Shown here in pieces: positions 1 through 7,166 of a stretch of DNA of 64,000 nt. Both the position numbers and the translations under genes were made by a program. Under the pieces are notes generated by a model. The model worked only from the letters and a program-made list of their open reading frames with translations. It was not told the origin of the DNA and ran no database searches. The stretch comes from Jeongeupia chitinilytica. Lineage in GTDB: Bacteria > Pseudomonadota > Gammaproteobacteria > Burkholderiales > Chitinibacteraceae. The stretch covers positions 310,412 to 374,411 of the forward strand of contig NZ_BMYO01000003.1 of the NCBI RefSeq assembly GCF_014652315.1, given 5' to 3'. How positions within the stretch are numbered: the stretch's first letter is position 1; every line of letters begins with the position of its first letter.

Positions 1-174
1 CTTGATACCGATCTTGACGCCGAGGTAGGCCGCACCGACCACGCCGATTGCCGCAACGGCTTCGGTCATCCCGGTCGTTACCGACGTGGTATCGATTGCA
101 GCTTGTGCACCGGCAGCGGACAGAGCAGCAACGCCAGCACCGGCGCGCACGAAGAAACGTTTGGTTTTATTCAT
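1..174 (-). CDS. Major coat protein (pVIII-like), 3' end cut by window edge
   Basis: The protein is read from ATG at 174 for 58 codons to the window edge and has no stop inside it. It starts with a Lys/Arg-rich n-region (MNKTKRFFVRAG), a short hydrophobic core and an Ala-Gln-Ala signal peptidase site near residue 25. The mature part begins AIDTTSV and continues into a hydrophobic Ala/Gly/Val helix that ends in Lys residues (GVKIGIK). That plan, acidic or polar N-terminus, membrane helix and basic C-terminus, is the filamentous phage major coat protein. The membrane-stored coat packs around phage ssDNA during extrusion. A good ribosome site (AGAGGTG) precedes the ATG, which overlaps the end of the upstream gene by 8 bases. 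Confidence 0.85.
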   Translation of the reverse strand, partial: MNKTKRFFVRAGAGVAALSAAGAQAAIDTTSVTTGMTEAVAAIGVVGAAYLGVKIGIK

Positions 175-385
175 CTGAATCACCTCTATGGTTGAATAGT
201 TGAGCGAGGGCACGAATTACGGCTCCGGCACCCCAACAGGTGACGATTGCCATTGCTACCAGCTTGCCCTCATCGCTGGTCATTTCAAAAAATCCGGGCG
301 ACGAAATTGCCAATTGGCAAGGGCCTGATGCGGCCATTGCACGGACAATTCCGTCGGCGGCAATTTCGACGCATTGCGTGACCAT
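167..385 (-). CDS. Small inovirus membrane protein, possible minor coat protein
   Basis: The protein has 72 residues from the ATG at 385, which has an AGGA ribosome site; a longer GTG start at 418 is possible but has no such site. One transmembrane helix is predicted at about residues 41-64, followed by a short charged tail. It sits between a small phage protein gene and the major coat gene, where inoviruses encode pVII/pIX-type minor coat proteins. The protein itself has no motif that I recognise, so the function is inferred from position and topology only. Confidence 0.55.
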   Translation of the reverse strand: MVTQCVEIAADGIVRAMAASGPCQLAISSPGFFEMTSDEGKLVAMAIVTCWGAGAVIRALAQLFNHRGDSDE

Positions 386-393
386 CTGTCGTC

Positions 394-603
394 CTAGTGA
401 ACGTTCGGTAAAGCGCACGAGAAGATGACGAACTCACCGCCGAGCACACTGACCGCCGTATCGAATGCGTCCTGATATTCCGGAAACGGACCCGCATTGA
501 TGATCAGCTTGGTGAATCCCACATCGCCTTCATGCGGACACAGGAACTTGCCCGTATCCGTGTCCTGGACGAAGTACACCGGCCGATAAGCCGGGGCACT
601 CAT
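394..603 (-). CDS. Small inovirus protein of unknown function
   Basis: The protein has 69 residues from ATG at 603, two bases after the stop of the ssDNA-binding protein gene, with an AGGG ribosome site; a TTG at 609 would add two residues. It is soluble, with no membrane segment, and begins MSAPAYRPVYFVQDTDTGKF. I do not recognise the family. Tight spacing in the leftward phage operon supports it as a real gene. The C-terminal segment (VSVLGGEFVIFSCAL) is mildly hydrophobic. Confidence 0.6.
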   Translation of the reverse strand: MSAPAYRPVYFVQDTDTGKFLCPHEGDVGFTKLIINAGPFPEYQDAFDTAVSVLGGEFVIFSCALPNVH

Positions 604-605
604 GA

Positions 606-932
606 TCAACCCTGCTTGACTTCACCGATCTGGCGATTCAGGCCAGTGCCGGTGATGGGCTTGTAACCGACCACGACCGTTTTCTGGGTGCGGCCACTGG
701 TCACCAGTTCCAGCTCGAGTTCCGCCTCATGCGGATACGACATGCTCTTCATCGACTGGAACAGGCTTTCGTCCTTGTACTTGTATTCATTGACGGCAAA
801 GCCCTTTGCGGTGCCGCGCGATTCATCCAGCGCGGTTTCCACAAACAGCGTGGTCTGATTGATGACCTGTCCGTCGATCGTGCCATTGAAGCCCTTGACG
901 CCGAGTACCTTAGCTTGAGTCTTGAAACGCAT
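606..932 (-). CDS. Phage single-stranded DNA-binding protein (pV-like)
   Basis: This 108-residue protein lies directly downstream of the replication initiator, 13 bases from its stop. In filamentous phages this is the place of gene V, whose product coats newly made viral ssDNA and diverts it from replication to assembly. The sequence is soluble and rich in beta-strand, with Lys and aromatic residues (for example ALDESRGTAKGFAVNEYKYK) as expected for a small OB-like ssDNA binder. An AAAAGGTAA ribosome site precedes the ATG. Family identity rests on size, composition and position rather than on a catalytic motif. Confidence 0.7.
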   Translation of the reverse strand: MRFKTQAKVLGVKGFNGTIDGQVINQTTLFVETALDESRGTAKGFAVNEYKYKDESLFQSMKSMSYPHEAELELELVTSGRTQKTVVVGYKPITGTGLNRQIGEVKQG

Positions 933-945
933 GATGGATTACCTT

Positions 946-2412
946 TTAAAAGGGCGCAGCATTGCCACTAATCCGCGATTGCGCCTTGAACGCGGGGACA
1001 GTAATTTCCGGATTGTTGAGCGACATCAATTCGCTCCAAGTCATGTATTGCTTGTATTCAGCGTGCATCGGCTCAGGACTGACATTGAAATCAGCCACTT
1101 TGAAGCGCGGTGGAATCTTGTCGGTACGCATGATCAATTGCATTGCCTTGTCGGCATCGCGTCCGCACATTTCCCAGATCATCCAGATATGGCATCCGAA
1201 CTGATGCTGGACGATTTCAACCGATTTATTCAGGTCGATTTCCTTTTGCACCCGGTAGCCGGTGATCCGCTCGCATTTGTGATCGGCGATCCATTGCAGC
1301 GCCGGATACGTTCCCGCGAGGTACGCACCCGCTTTGAGCAGCACCTCAAACGGGATGACGCAGCCGTCGTTTTTCAGCTCGACTTCGACCCGCAGCCATG
1401 GGTGCCACTTGTGGCCCAGCTGCATGCCCTTTTCGTAGATACGCGCGTAACGCGAGCTGGCACGTGTGCCGATATAGACCGTCCGACCAGTGCCGTCCGG
1501 ATACTCCCAGTCTCCCCTGCCCTCGTACTTGGGCCGGCGACCACCGTTCATGAAGAAACCGTTGCGATGGTCATCACGGGCTTGCTCGACGCTGTAGTGC
1601 TTGCCCTCGACGTCGTCGTACGCCAAGTCACAACGGGTGATCCGAGGGCGTACCGCTTGCTCGCTCAAGAAGTCATAGAGCCGTTGTTCCCACCCTGCTT
1701 TCGCGGCCTGCAGACCCGTACCGCTGACCATCAGCAGCATCGTGTCCTCTTGACCACCAATGCCGACCGTTCCCCAGTCGTCGCCGAGGATGTAGGTGGA
1801 CGTGTAGTAGTTGCGCAGCTTGTGGTCGGTCTTGGACGTGACGCCGAAGCCGAAAATCTGTTCCAGCTTCATGCTGAGGGCCATGACGAGCACCTCGTCA
1901 TCGACCTTGTCGCCCTCTTGGGTGATCGCTGTAGGACGAACTCCGGGCAACCCGGTCAGGTCATCGACGAACGACTGGGAGCCGAACACCCGGTACGCCG
2001 ACAGGTACTGGTTCGCCGTCGATTTGTGGATCGTGATGTTGATCCAGTCAATGAAGGCCGCGTCATCACCATGACCGTGCCGTTTTGGCACCTGGAGGAG
2101 ATTCCCCCGGTCATCAATCACGAGGGTGATGAACTCCGGTTCGCTCTCCGGCGCCACCTTTTCCCCCATGTTATTAGGGGGGGAAGTCCCCGCGCCGCCC
2201 GCCTGCGCGTCGGCTGCGCCTGCCGCGACGGCCGCCCGGCGCTTGGACTGACGCACAAACTCGCCGGCCAAGTAGTTGACATAACCGGCCCGAAAACCCC
2301 GCTCAGTCGGCACGTAAACGGCCTTGGCGCTGTCGGCCGTGACTTCGGCACGATTTGCGGCCTCGTCGGCACGGCTCACTGCTGGCTGAATAGCGCGGAT
2401 TTTGCGGGGCAT
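946..2412 (-). CDS. Phage replication initiation protein (Rep_trans / pII-like)
   Basis: This 488-residue protein should nick the phage double-stranded origin and start rolling-circle replication. The central region carries features of the Rep_trans replication initiation factor family: RITRCDLAYDDVEG, a strand with acidic metal-binding-type residues, followed by YARIYEKGMQLGHKWHPWLR and VEVELKND, which supply the Tyr/Lys and Glu of the usual active-site region. The N-terminal 100 residues are Ala/Arg-rich and charged. The gene starts at 2412, immediately left of the repeat operator shared with the divergent repressor, and is first in the leftward phage operon. Catalytic residues were assigned by pattern only. 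Confidence 0.85.
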   Translation of the reverse strand: MPRKIRAIQPAVSRADEAANRAEVTADSAKAVYVPTERGFRAGYVNYLAGEFVRQSKRRAAVAAGAADAQAGGAGTSPPNNMGEKVAPESEPEFITLVIDDRGNLLQVPKRHGHGDDAAFIDWINITIHKSTANQYLSAYRVFGSQSFVDDLTGLPGVRPTAITQEGDKVDDEVLVMALSMKLEQIFGFGVTSKTDHKLRNYYTSTYILGDDWGTVGIGGQEDTMLLMVSGTGLQAAKAGWEQRLYDFLSEQAVRPRITRCDLAYDDVEGKHYSVEQARDDHRNGFFMNGGRRPKYEGRGDWEYPDGTGRTVYIGTRASSRYARIYEKGMQLGHKWHPWLRVEVELKNDGCVIPFEVLLKAGAYLAGTYPALQWIADHKCERITGYRVQKEIDLNKSVEIVQHQFGCHIWMIWEMCGRDADKAMQLIMRTDKIPPRFKVADFNVSPEPMHAEYKQYMTWSELMSLNNPEITVPAFKAQSRISGNAAPF

Positions 2413-2439
2413 GCTAGGCTCTAAGTGAATTCAACATCC

Positions 2440-2497
2440 CGATATCGCTAAGTCGATATCGACAAGCCGAACTTTAGATATCGACATCGCGATATGT
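2440..2497. promoter_or_regulatory. Divergent phage operator with four GATAT repeats
   Basis: Four related 8-mers lie between the divergent rep and repressor genes: CGATATCG at 2440, CGATATCG at 2454, AGATATCG at 2476 and CGATATGT at 2490. Spacing is 14, 22 and 14 bases, so they form two pairs with identical geometry. The core is palindromic. This arrangement fits a dimeric helix-turn-helix repressor binding two operators and controlling both its own gene and the replication operon. The repeats are seen directly; the binding protein is inferred. Confidence 0.7.
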
Positions 2498-2512
2498 CAA
2501 CAGGAGCGCAGC

Positions 2513-2989
2513 GTGAACACGCTTAACGAAATCTTGGATTCAGCGAAAGAATCCATCGGGACGACGCAAGACCAAGAACTTGCAAGGAAGCTCGGAATCG
2601 GGCAATCAACACTCAGCGGATACCGACACGGTAAGAGTACGCCTGACGCCTATGCGCTTATGCAGCTGTCAGCCGTACTGAAAAAAGATGCTCGCGAGCT
2701 ACTCGCCGTGATCGAAGCCGAACGCGCTAAAACTGAGGAAAGACGGGGCTACTGGGAGGGGCTCAAGACCCAATTTCGAAAAAGCTCGAAGACGCTGGGT
2801 GCCTTGGCGGCGGCTGCCCTAGTCCTAGCGTTCGCGCCTAGCGATCAACATATTTACATGTTTGCTTTCACGGAGCTGAGCGCACCAATGTATATTATGT
2901 CAAGTTATCTACTCGAATGGCTCGACAGACTGCTCAAATCACTCCTTACGCCGAAGAAAGAAAACCCCCGCTGGTCGGGGGTTTTTTAA
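2513..2989 (+). CDS. Phage helix-turn-helix repressor (DUF3693-type)
   Basis: The protein has 158 residues and a GTG start preceded by CAGGAG. Residues about 8-65 form a Cro/CI-type helix-turn-helix (QELARKLGIGQSTLSGYRHG). A linker of charged helix (IEAERAKTEERRGYWEGLK) and one hydrophobic segment near residues 98-112 follow, a plan common in repressors of filamentous phages. It is divergent from rep across a repeat operator and probably sets lysogeny. Its 3' end contains a dif-like sequence (codons 126-130 read MYIMS) and overlaps an intrinsic terminator, so the last about 30 residues may be dictated by those DNA elements. Confidence 0.75.
   Translation: MNTLNEILDSAKESIGTTQDQELARKLGIGQSTLSGYRHGKSTPDAYALMQLSAVLKKDARELLAVIEAERAKTEERRGYWEGLKTQFRKSSKTLGALAAAALVLAFAPSDQHIYMFAFTELSAPMYIMSSYLLEWLDRLLKSLLTPKKENPRWSGVF
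2878..2905 (+). other. dif-like XerC/XerD site, candidate phage attachment site
   Basis: The core from 2887 to 2900 reads AATGTATATTATGT. It matches the bacterial dif core: central region TGTATA (6 of 6) and XerD arm TTATGTCAAGT (9 of 11 against E. coli dif). The XerC arm diverges (GCGCACCAA, with GCGCA shifted by one base). Divergence in one arm is usual for attP sites of XerCD-integrating inoviruses. The site lies inside the repressor coding region. No recombination has been shown. Confidence 0.55.
2961..2987. terminator. Intrinsic terminator at the end of the repressor gene
   Basis: AAAACCCCC, a 7-base loop and GGGGGTTTTTT form a strong hairpin with a T-run. It overlaps the last codons of the repressor gene. 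Because the stem is flanked by A and T runs it may work in both directions. Confidence 0.8.
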
Positions 2990-3008
2990 CGTTGGGAGAA
3001 AACAACAA

Positions 3009-3713
3009 ATGAAGAGCAAAACTCTGCTTCCGCTCCCGGTGTTCGACTTCGCGCCGGCACCGAATCCGTCCGAGACCTTGATGATGATCCGCAGCCTGCC
3101 GCCGGCGACGCTCGCCGAGTCGATGGGCATCGAGGTCGACGAGCTCGAGTGCTACGCCCGCGGCCGGAAGAAAATCACCCGGATGGTCTACGCCTTCATC
3201 CGTTGCGTGACTGGGGCCGAATTGCCGGCAGGCTTTGGCGAGTTCGCCGGGATGCGCATCGAGCGCGGCCGGATCATCGCTCGGCCGAACCAGCACCACA
3301 GCTGTGGCATCCGCTATGACGACCTGGTGCACATGGAGTATCTACGCACCTGTGGCGAGCTGGCCAAGGGTCAGGCGAACCTGATCGAGCGACTGAGCAA
3401 AGAGCGCGATTTCTATCGCCGGCAGTGCTCAAAGGATTCGCGCTACGGGATGCCCGTCGGCTCTACCTGCGGCTTAGCTTCCTGCGGCCGCGGGATCGGC
3501 AACGCTTGCCGGAGCTGGTCGACTGACGGGATTTGCCGGAATCGCAGGGTTTTGATGCCGGCCTCGGCCAGAAAGGCATCGCGCTCGGCGTCCTTGTCCA
3601 GCTTGCTGTTGTGGATCGAGTCGTCCAGCTCGATGACGGCCAAAACGCTGAAATCCTTCCTGCAGTCTACGAAGTCGGCAGACTTCTGGCTGATCCGCTT
3701 GAACTTGGCGTAG
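3009..3713 (+). CDS. Phage DNA-binding-type protein, probably fused to host DNA at its 3' end
   Basis: The open frame gives 234 residues, but only the first about 140 look like a phage protein. Residues 20-60 resemble a small DNA-binding helix region (LAESMGIEVDELECYARGRK), and a segment around 77-100 (FAGMRIERGRIIARPN) resembles small proteins that accompany inovirus repressors. The rest, from about 3435 onward, is antisense to the DUF2726 gene and is Ser/Arg-rich, so it is likely read-through past a lost stop. A GGGAG ribosome site precedes the ATG. The natural gene was probably cut here by integration or deletion. Confidence 0.5.
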   Translation: MKSKTLLPLPVFDFAPAPNPSETLMMIRSLPPATLAESMGIEVDELECYARGRKKITRMVYAFIRCVTGAELPAGFGEFAGMRIERGRIIARPNQHHSCGIRYDDLVHMEYLRTCGELAKGQANLIERLSKERDFYRRQCSKDSRYGMPVGSTCGLASCGRGIGNACRSWSTDGICRNRRVLMPASARKASRSASLSSLLLWIESSSSMTAKTLKSFLQSTKSADFWLIRLNLA

Positions 3714-3982
3714 TTCTCCTTCTGGCTGCCGCCCTTGGCAACGACCAGCTGCGAAAAAGATACCTGAGCCAGAACGATGTGATCGGGAGAAAGCGCCTCA
3801 ACCAGGCGGAAGTAGGCCGGTTGTTCGCGTTCGGTCAGCACGGGCTTGCGCTGAAAGCGTGACGAGCCGGTAGAGGCTCCCTTCCCTGCCCCGTTTTTCT
3901 TCATCACCGTGCCAAGTACGACGGTAACCACAATCAAAACAGCCAGGAGGGCGCAAAAACACGCGCCACGGGCCATAAGCAC
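3443..3982 (-). CDS. DUF2726 family membrane-anchored protein
   Basis: The protein has 179 residues. The N-terminus carries one transmembrane segment (residues about 8-26, CFCALLAVLIVVTVVLGTVM). A basic linker and a soluble DUF2726 domain (about 47-160) follow, with the typical pattern LTEREQPAYFRLVEAL, FAVLAVIELDDSIH-like strand and RQIPSVDQLRQAL end. The domain has a restriction-endonuclease-like look (VIELDD then a conserved Lys), but function is unknown. It runs against the end of the phage gene at 3009 and overlaps its read-through tail by 271 bases, marking the start of non-phage DNA. Confidence 0.75.
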   Translation of the reverse strand: MLMARGACFCALLAVLIVVTVVLGTVMKKNGAGKGASTGSSRFQRKPVLTEREQPAYFRLVEALSPDHIVLAQVSFSQLVVAKGGSQKENYAKFKRISQKSADFVDCRKDFSVLAVIELDDSIHNSKLDKDAERDAFLAEAGIKTLRFRQIPSVDQLRQALPIPRPQEAKPQVEPTGIP

Positions 3983-4032
3983 CTCAGGTCACGTATGGCG
4001 TCAGCAAGCTGCCGCCGCCCTGCCCTGAAATG

Positions 4033-4683
4033 TTATCGCCGCACGCCGGCCTGACCTGCCGTCAACGGCCACGCTGCGAAGGCGAGTTGAATTCCGGCAT
4101 GCAGCAGCGAGAATGCCAGCATGCTCAGCAGCATTGCGCCAACCATGCCATTGGCCACCCAAGGCAAACCCAGGCTCAGGGCCAGGCCTTTGAACGCCAC
4201 CATACCCAGCGCCATCACCAGCAGCATGGCGGCGAACTCGACCATCACCCAACCTAGCGCCGGCAGCGCGAATCGGCCGTCGACACGTTCCTGCACGACC
4301 ACTGCCAGCATCAGTAGTGCGGTAAAGGGGAACCAGCGCAGGTGCTCCAGCGGTAGACCCAGCCAATCGGCAGCCGCGGACGTGGTGCAGAATGACAGCA
4401 GAGCCTCAGGGGCGATACGGCTGAAATCCAGCCAGGTGCCGACACCGACGGCCGCCAGACAGGCCAGCATGGCGCTGCGCCGGCAAGGCGGCAGCACACG
4501 CAGCGCGACGGCAGCCTCGATTGCTGCGCAGGCAAGTGAACCCAGCACGGTCCAGCTCCAGGCGGCCGAGGCACCGTGCAGGCGCACTGGCAGATCGAGC
4601 ACCAGCGCACCTAGCGCGGCTAGCAACAGCACGCGCCAGCCGCCGGCAGGCGGCACCGTCAACCAGGCAGATGGTAAGCGCAT
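4033..4683 (-). CDS. Polytopic membrane protein of the tyrosinase operon
   Basis: The 216 residues contain about six hydrophobic segments (for example VLLLAALGALVLDLPVRL, LVMALGMVAFKGLALSLGL and MVGAMLLSMLAFSLLHAGI). No family motif is recognised. It begins 15 bases after the small protein gene that follows the tyrosinase, so all three genes are likely one transcript. A role in metal or substrate handling for the tyrosinase is possible but unsupported by any residue pattern. Confidence 0.6.
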   Translation of the reverse strand: MRLPSAWLTVPPAGGWRVLLLAALGALVLDLPVRLHGASAAWSWTVLGSLACAAIEAAVALRVLPPCRRSAMLACLAAVGVGTWLDFSRIAPEALLSFCTTSAAADWLGLPLEHLRWFPFTALLMLAVVVQERVDGRFALPALGWVMVEFAAMLLVMALGMVAFKGLALSLGLPWVANGMVGAMLLSMLAFSLLHAGIQLAFAAWPLTAGQAGVRR

Positions 4684-4698
4684 GGCGCGGCCTAGGCC

Positions 4699-5133
4699 TC
4701 AGTCCGGCGTATTGTCCAACACGGCATACCAAGTGCAGGCCACGCCTGCCGGCGATACGCCGCCGGAGCCGCTGGCATGCGGAATGGTACGCACGATGGA
4801 GCCGGCCAGCGCCGGGCGCTGATCGATGCCATTGGGCCAAGGCGGACTGAGGTAGCCGATATAGTCGTAAATCCATTCCTCGCCGCCCACCACGCCACGC
4901 CCCTGGAAACGCACGGTGCTGGGGTTGCCATAGCTGATCGAGCCATTGAGCTGCAGCTCCCAGCCCGGACCATAAATACGGCCCTTGAACACGCCTTGCG
5001 GTGCCGGCTCGATATCAATGTTGCCGCGACCGAACTCCAGATCGTTGAATGCCGTGTTCAAGTCCGGATCATTCTGCAGACTGCGGTAAGTCCAGGTGCC
5101 CGTCAGCGGGCCTATTTCCGGAACGAAACTCAT
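4699..5133 (-). CDS. Small beta-rich protein downstream of tyrosinase
   Basis: The ATG at 5133 has an AAGGAG site, giving 144 residues; an upstream start would add 21 unlikely residues. There is no signal peptide or membrane segment. The sequence alternates short polar strands with Gly and aromatic residues (GPLTGTWTYRSLQND, GPGWELQLNGSISYGN), which suggests a lipocalin-like beta barrel. I do not recognise the family. It lies 63 bases after the tyrosinase stop and before a membrane protein gene, so it may assist the tyrosinase. It has only one Cys and very few His, so it is not an obvious copper chaperone. Confidence 0.6.
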   Translation of the reverse strand: MSFVPEIGPLTGTWTYRSLQNDPDLNTAFNDLEFGRGNIDIEPAPQGVFKGRIYGPGWELQLNGSISYGNPSTVRFQGRGVVGGEEWIYDYIGYLSPPWPNGIDQRPALAGSIVRTIPHASGSGGVSPAGVACTWYAVLDNTPD

Positions 5134-5196
5134 GGCGGACTCCTTACTGGCATCAGGTGAAACAGCCTGCCTCGAAGGGCAGGCTGCTTGGCGCAT

Positions 5197-6825
5197 TTAG
5201 CGTACTTCGACGCGGAATGCCTTCTGTGCCGGTGCGGGCGCCGTGCCGGCTGGTACGGCAACCGCCTGTAGCAATTGCGGCGGGTTTTGCTGCACCTGAC
5301 CGTCACGGGTGTGGACTTCCACTTCGAAGTCGGCCGTGCCCAGCGCCTGCGCGCGCAGGCCGTACAGCGGGAACGCGGCCTTCACTTCCAGATGGGTCTG
5401 GCAGTTGGCGCACCCCTGAATCGCCCAGCGGCTCAGCACGGCCTCGGTACCAAGGTGGTAACGCTTGCCGCCAATGTTGGCAAAGGCCGAAATCAGGAAC
5501 GAGCCGCGAATGCGCGCGCGGTTCAACGCAGAGACACGGATCACCTTGTTGCTGTGGCCCTCTTCAACGGCCGTGGCAGTCAGCTTGGGCGCCTCTTGCG
5601 CCAGCTCGTCCAGCGAGCCGGGGGCATAGGTGAATCCAAGCTGTTTTTCGATGTTGATGTAGTCGCGCGAGGTTGCGGCACGCTCGTGGCCGTTGTGATG
5701 CACCTTGAACGGATCGAGCGGCGAATCAAGCGTCAGCCACGAATTGGGCACCACCCCCGGTGTCGGCCCCTGGTTGTCGACCGAATTGGTACCCGGATAG
5801 CCTTCGATGACATCCAGATGGTCTGTGTACCCGTGCTTTTTCTGCCATTGCCAGAACACGTAATCGATGAAGCAATGGTGGAAGTAGAAGATCGGGTCAA
5901 GGCCCGCAGTGTCGTTCTCGCCCATGTCGCCGTTGGCGCCGGCAATCGGCGAGTAATCGCCGGAATTTGGGCCGGTCGGCACATCGAAGCCCCCCACGGC
6001 AAGGTGGATGCTGTTGTGCGGCGACTCCAGCGGCACTACGGCCTTGGTCCCGGCCGGCAGGTTGTCGTTCCATTCCGCAGCCGAGGTAGTGTTGGAAAAC
6101 ACCGTGTAGTTGGGCGCGTTCAGGCAGTTTTCAAACTTGTTCTTCACGTTTGTCGGGATCACCTGCTTGTCGACCACGATGTACGAACCCAGCCAGTTGG
6201 TGATGTTCTGGTTCAGCAGACGCACATTGGTGTCGTAGTCCGGGAATTTGGCATTGTGCGCCTCGGTCGCCGCGCGATCGTCTGGCGTGCCGACAAGTCC
6301 GGACAGCGGATAGCGCACGGTTTCATAGCCGTTTGCCTTGCTGTAGTTGGGATCATCACCGTTGACGTGGTCCTTGATGTTGCGGTTGAACACAAAGGAG
6401 CGCAGCGGGTTCGGAATGGTCTGACCGTCGAGCACGAAATCCTTCTGCGTCAATGCCCAAGGAATGCCGTTCTTGACCGAGTCTTCGCTGGTTTCGTCCC
6501 AGTACGGCAGCATCACGTCATGGCAACCCTCGATGCTTTGCAGCGCCTGCTCAAGGCGCGCCAGATAGGCGCGGTGCCAGGTGGGGAAGAGCACATTGCC
6601 ATGGTTGCAGTACCCCCCCCAGTACGAGGCATTGCCCCAGCCAGCGCCACGGAACGGCTCTCCGTGGTATCCGCCGATCATGAAAAAGGAATTCGGATCG
6701 CTGGCCGGGAGCGCCTTGATCCCCTTCCACGCCCGCATCAGGTCTTCCAGCGGTTTCTTGTTGCCGTTGCTGTATTCGGTTTGCAGCTCGACGAGGGATC
6801 TGCGCACCCGCAATGCTTGAGTCAT
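5197..6825 (-). CDS. Tyrosinase (type-3 copper monophenol/diphenol oxidase), fungal-like
   Basis: This 542-residue enzyme should oxidise phenols or aminophenols to quinones with O2 at a dinuclear copper centre. The CuA site is seen as His54 (GGYHGEPF), His75 (CNHGNVLFPTWHR) and His84; Cys73 two residues before His75 is placed to form the Cys-His thioether typical of fungal and plant enzymes. The CuB site is His270/His274 (PHNSIH) and His316/His317 (DPIFYFHHC). Residues about 400-542 form a beta-rich C-terminal domain like the lid that shields the active site in latent tyrosinases. No signal peptide is visible. It is first in a three-gene operon and divergent from a multicopper oxidase. Confidence 0.92.
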   Translation of the reverse strand: MTQALRVRRSLVELQTEYSNGNKKPLEDLMRAWKGIKALPASDPNSFFMIGGYHGEPFRGAGWGNASYWGGYCNHGNVLFPTWHRAYLARLEQALQSIEGCHDVMLPYWDETSEDSVKNGIPWALTQKDFVLDGQTIPNPLRSFVFNRNIKDHVNGDDPNYSKANGYETVRYPLSGLVGTPDDRAATEAHNAKFPDYDTNVRLLNQNITNWLGSYIVVDKQVIPTNVKNKFENCLNAPNYTVFSNTTSAAEWNDNLPAGTKAVVPLESPHNSIHLAVGGFDVPTGPNSGDYSPIAGANGDMGENDTAGLDPIFYFHHCFIDYVFWQWQKKHGYTDHLDVIEGYPGTNSVDNQGPTPGVVPNSWLTLDSPLDPFKVHHNGHERAATSRDYINIEKQLGFTYAPGSLDELAQEAPKLTATAVEEGHSNKVIRVSALNRARIRGSFLISAFANIGGKRYHLGTEAVLSRWAIQGCANCQTHLEVKAAFPLYGLRAQALGTADFEVEVHTRDGQVQQNPPQLLQAVAVPAGTAPAPAQKAFRVEVR

Positions 6826-7166
6826 GTGGAATCCGTCCAGTAAATGAGTAAGAAAGATTGCCGACCGGACTGCACTGCCTCCGGCCGGGTGCGCGCAAAC
6901 GCCGTCCTTTGGACGGCGATCATCGCAAGCAATTTATGACAATGGCATTTATCAGATCAAATTTCTTTCTTGTTGCGTATGATTGATAGGATAACAATCG
7001 TAAGAAATAAAGAATATTCTGTTAATTTAAATTCCGAACCAAGACAGAATTTCCGACAAAATCCCGCACCACACCCCCCCCTACAGGCAAGGGCGGCTCC
7101 GTTACACCACTGACTGCATGGCCGCTGGACGGTGGCTCGACTCACAGCAGCACCCGAGGAAAACGC
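6826..7166. promoter_or_regulatory. AT-rich divergent promoter region, tyrosinase / multicopper oxidase
   Basis: No gene is seen in these 341 bases. A GC hairpin (GCCGTCC, TTT, GGACGGC) lies at 6901-6917 in the tyrosinase leader. The part from about 6930 to 7060 is much more AT-rich than its surroundings and includes GATTG...CAATC near 6980, so promoters for both divergent genes probably sit here. No known copper-regulator operator was recognised. Confidence 0.4.

Larger units (their letters stand above)
1..3440. mobile_element. Filamentous (inovirus) prophage, partial
   Basis: Gene content and order are those of an inovirus replication and structural module: a Rep_trans-type replication initiator, an ssDNA-binding protein, small membrane-type proteins and a signal-peptide-bearing coat protein read leftward, while a repressor and a further small phage gene read rightward. 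The left part (minor coat, assembly ATPase) lies outside the window. The right end is not sharp: phage-like coding stops near 3430 and a non-phage DUF2726 gene begins on the other strand. A dif-like site at 2878-2905 is an alternative boundary or an internal attachment site. Confidence 0.85.

Noticed and set aside
922..2424. 500-residue open frame opposite the phage rep gene
   Set aside because: It is antisense to a clearly recognisable replication initiator and has Val/His/Arg-rich shadow composition.
5275..6843. 522-residue open frame opposite the tyrosinase
   Set aside because: It is a shadow of the tyrosinase gene, which has all copper ligands in place.
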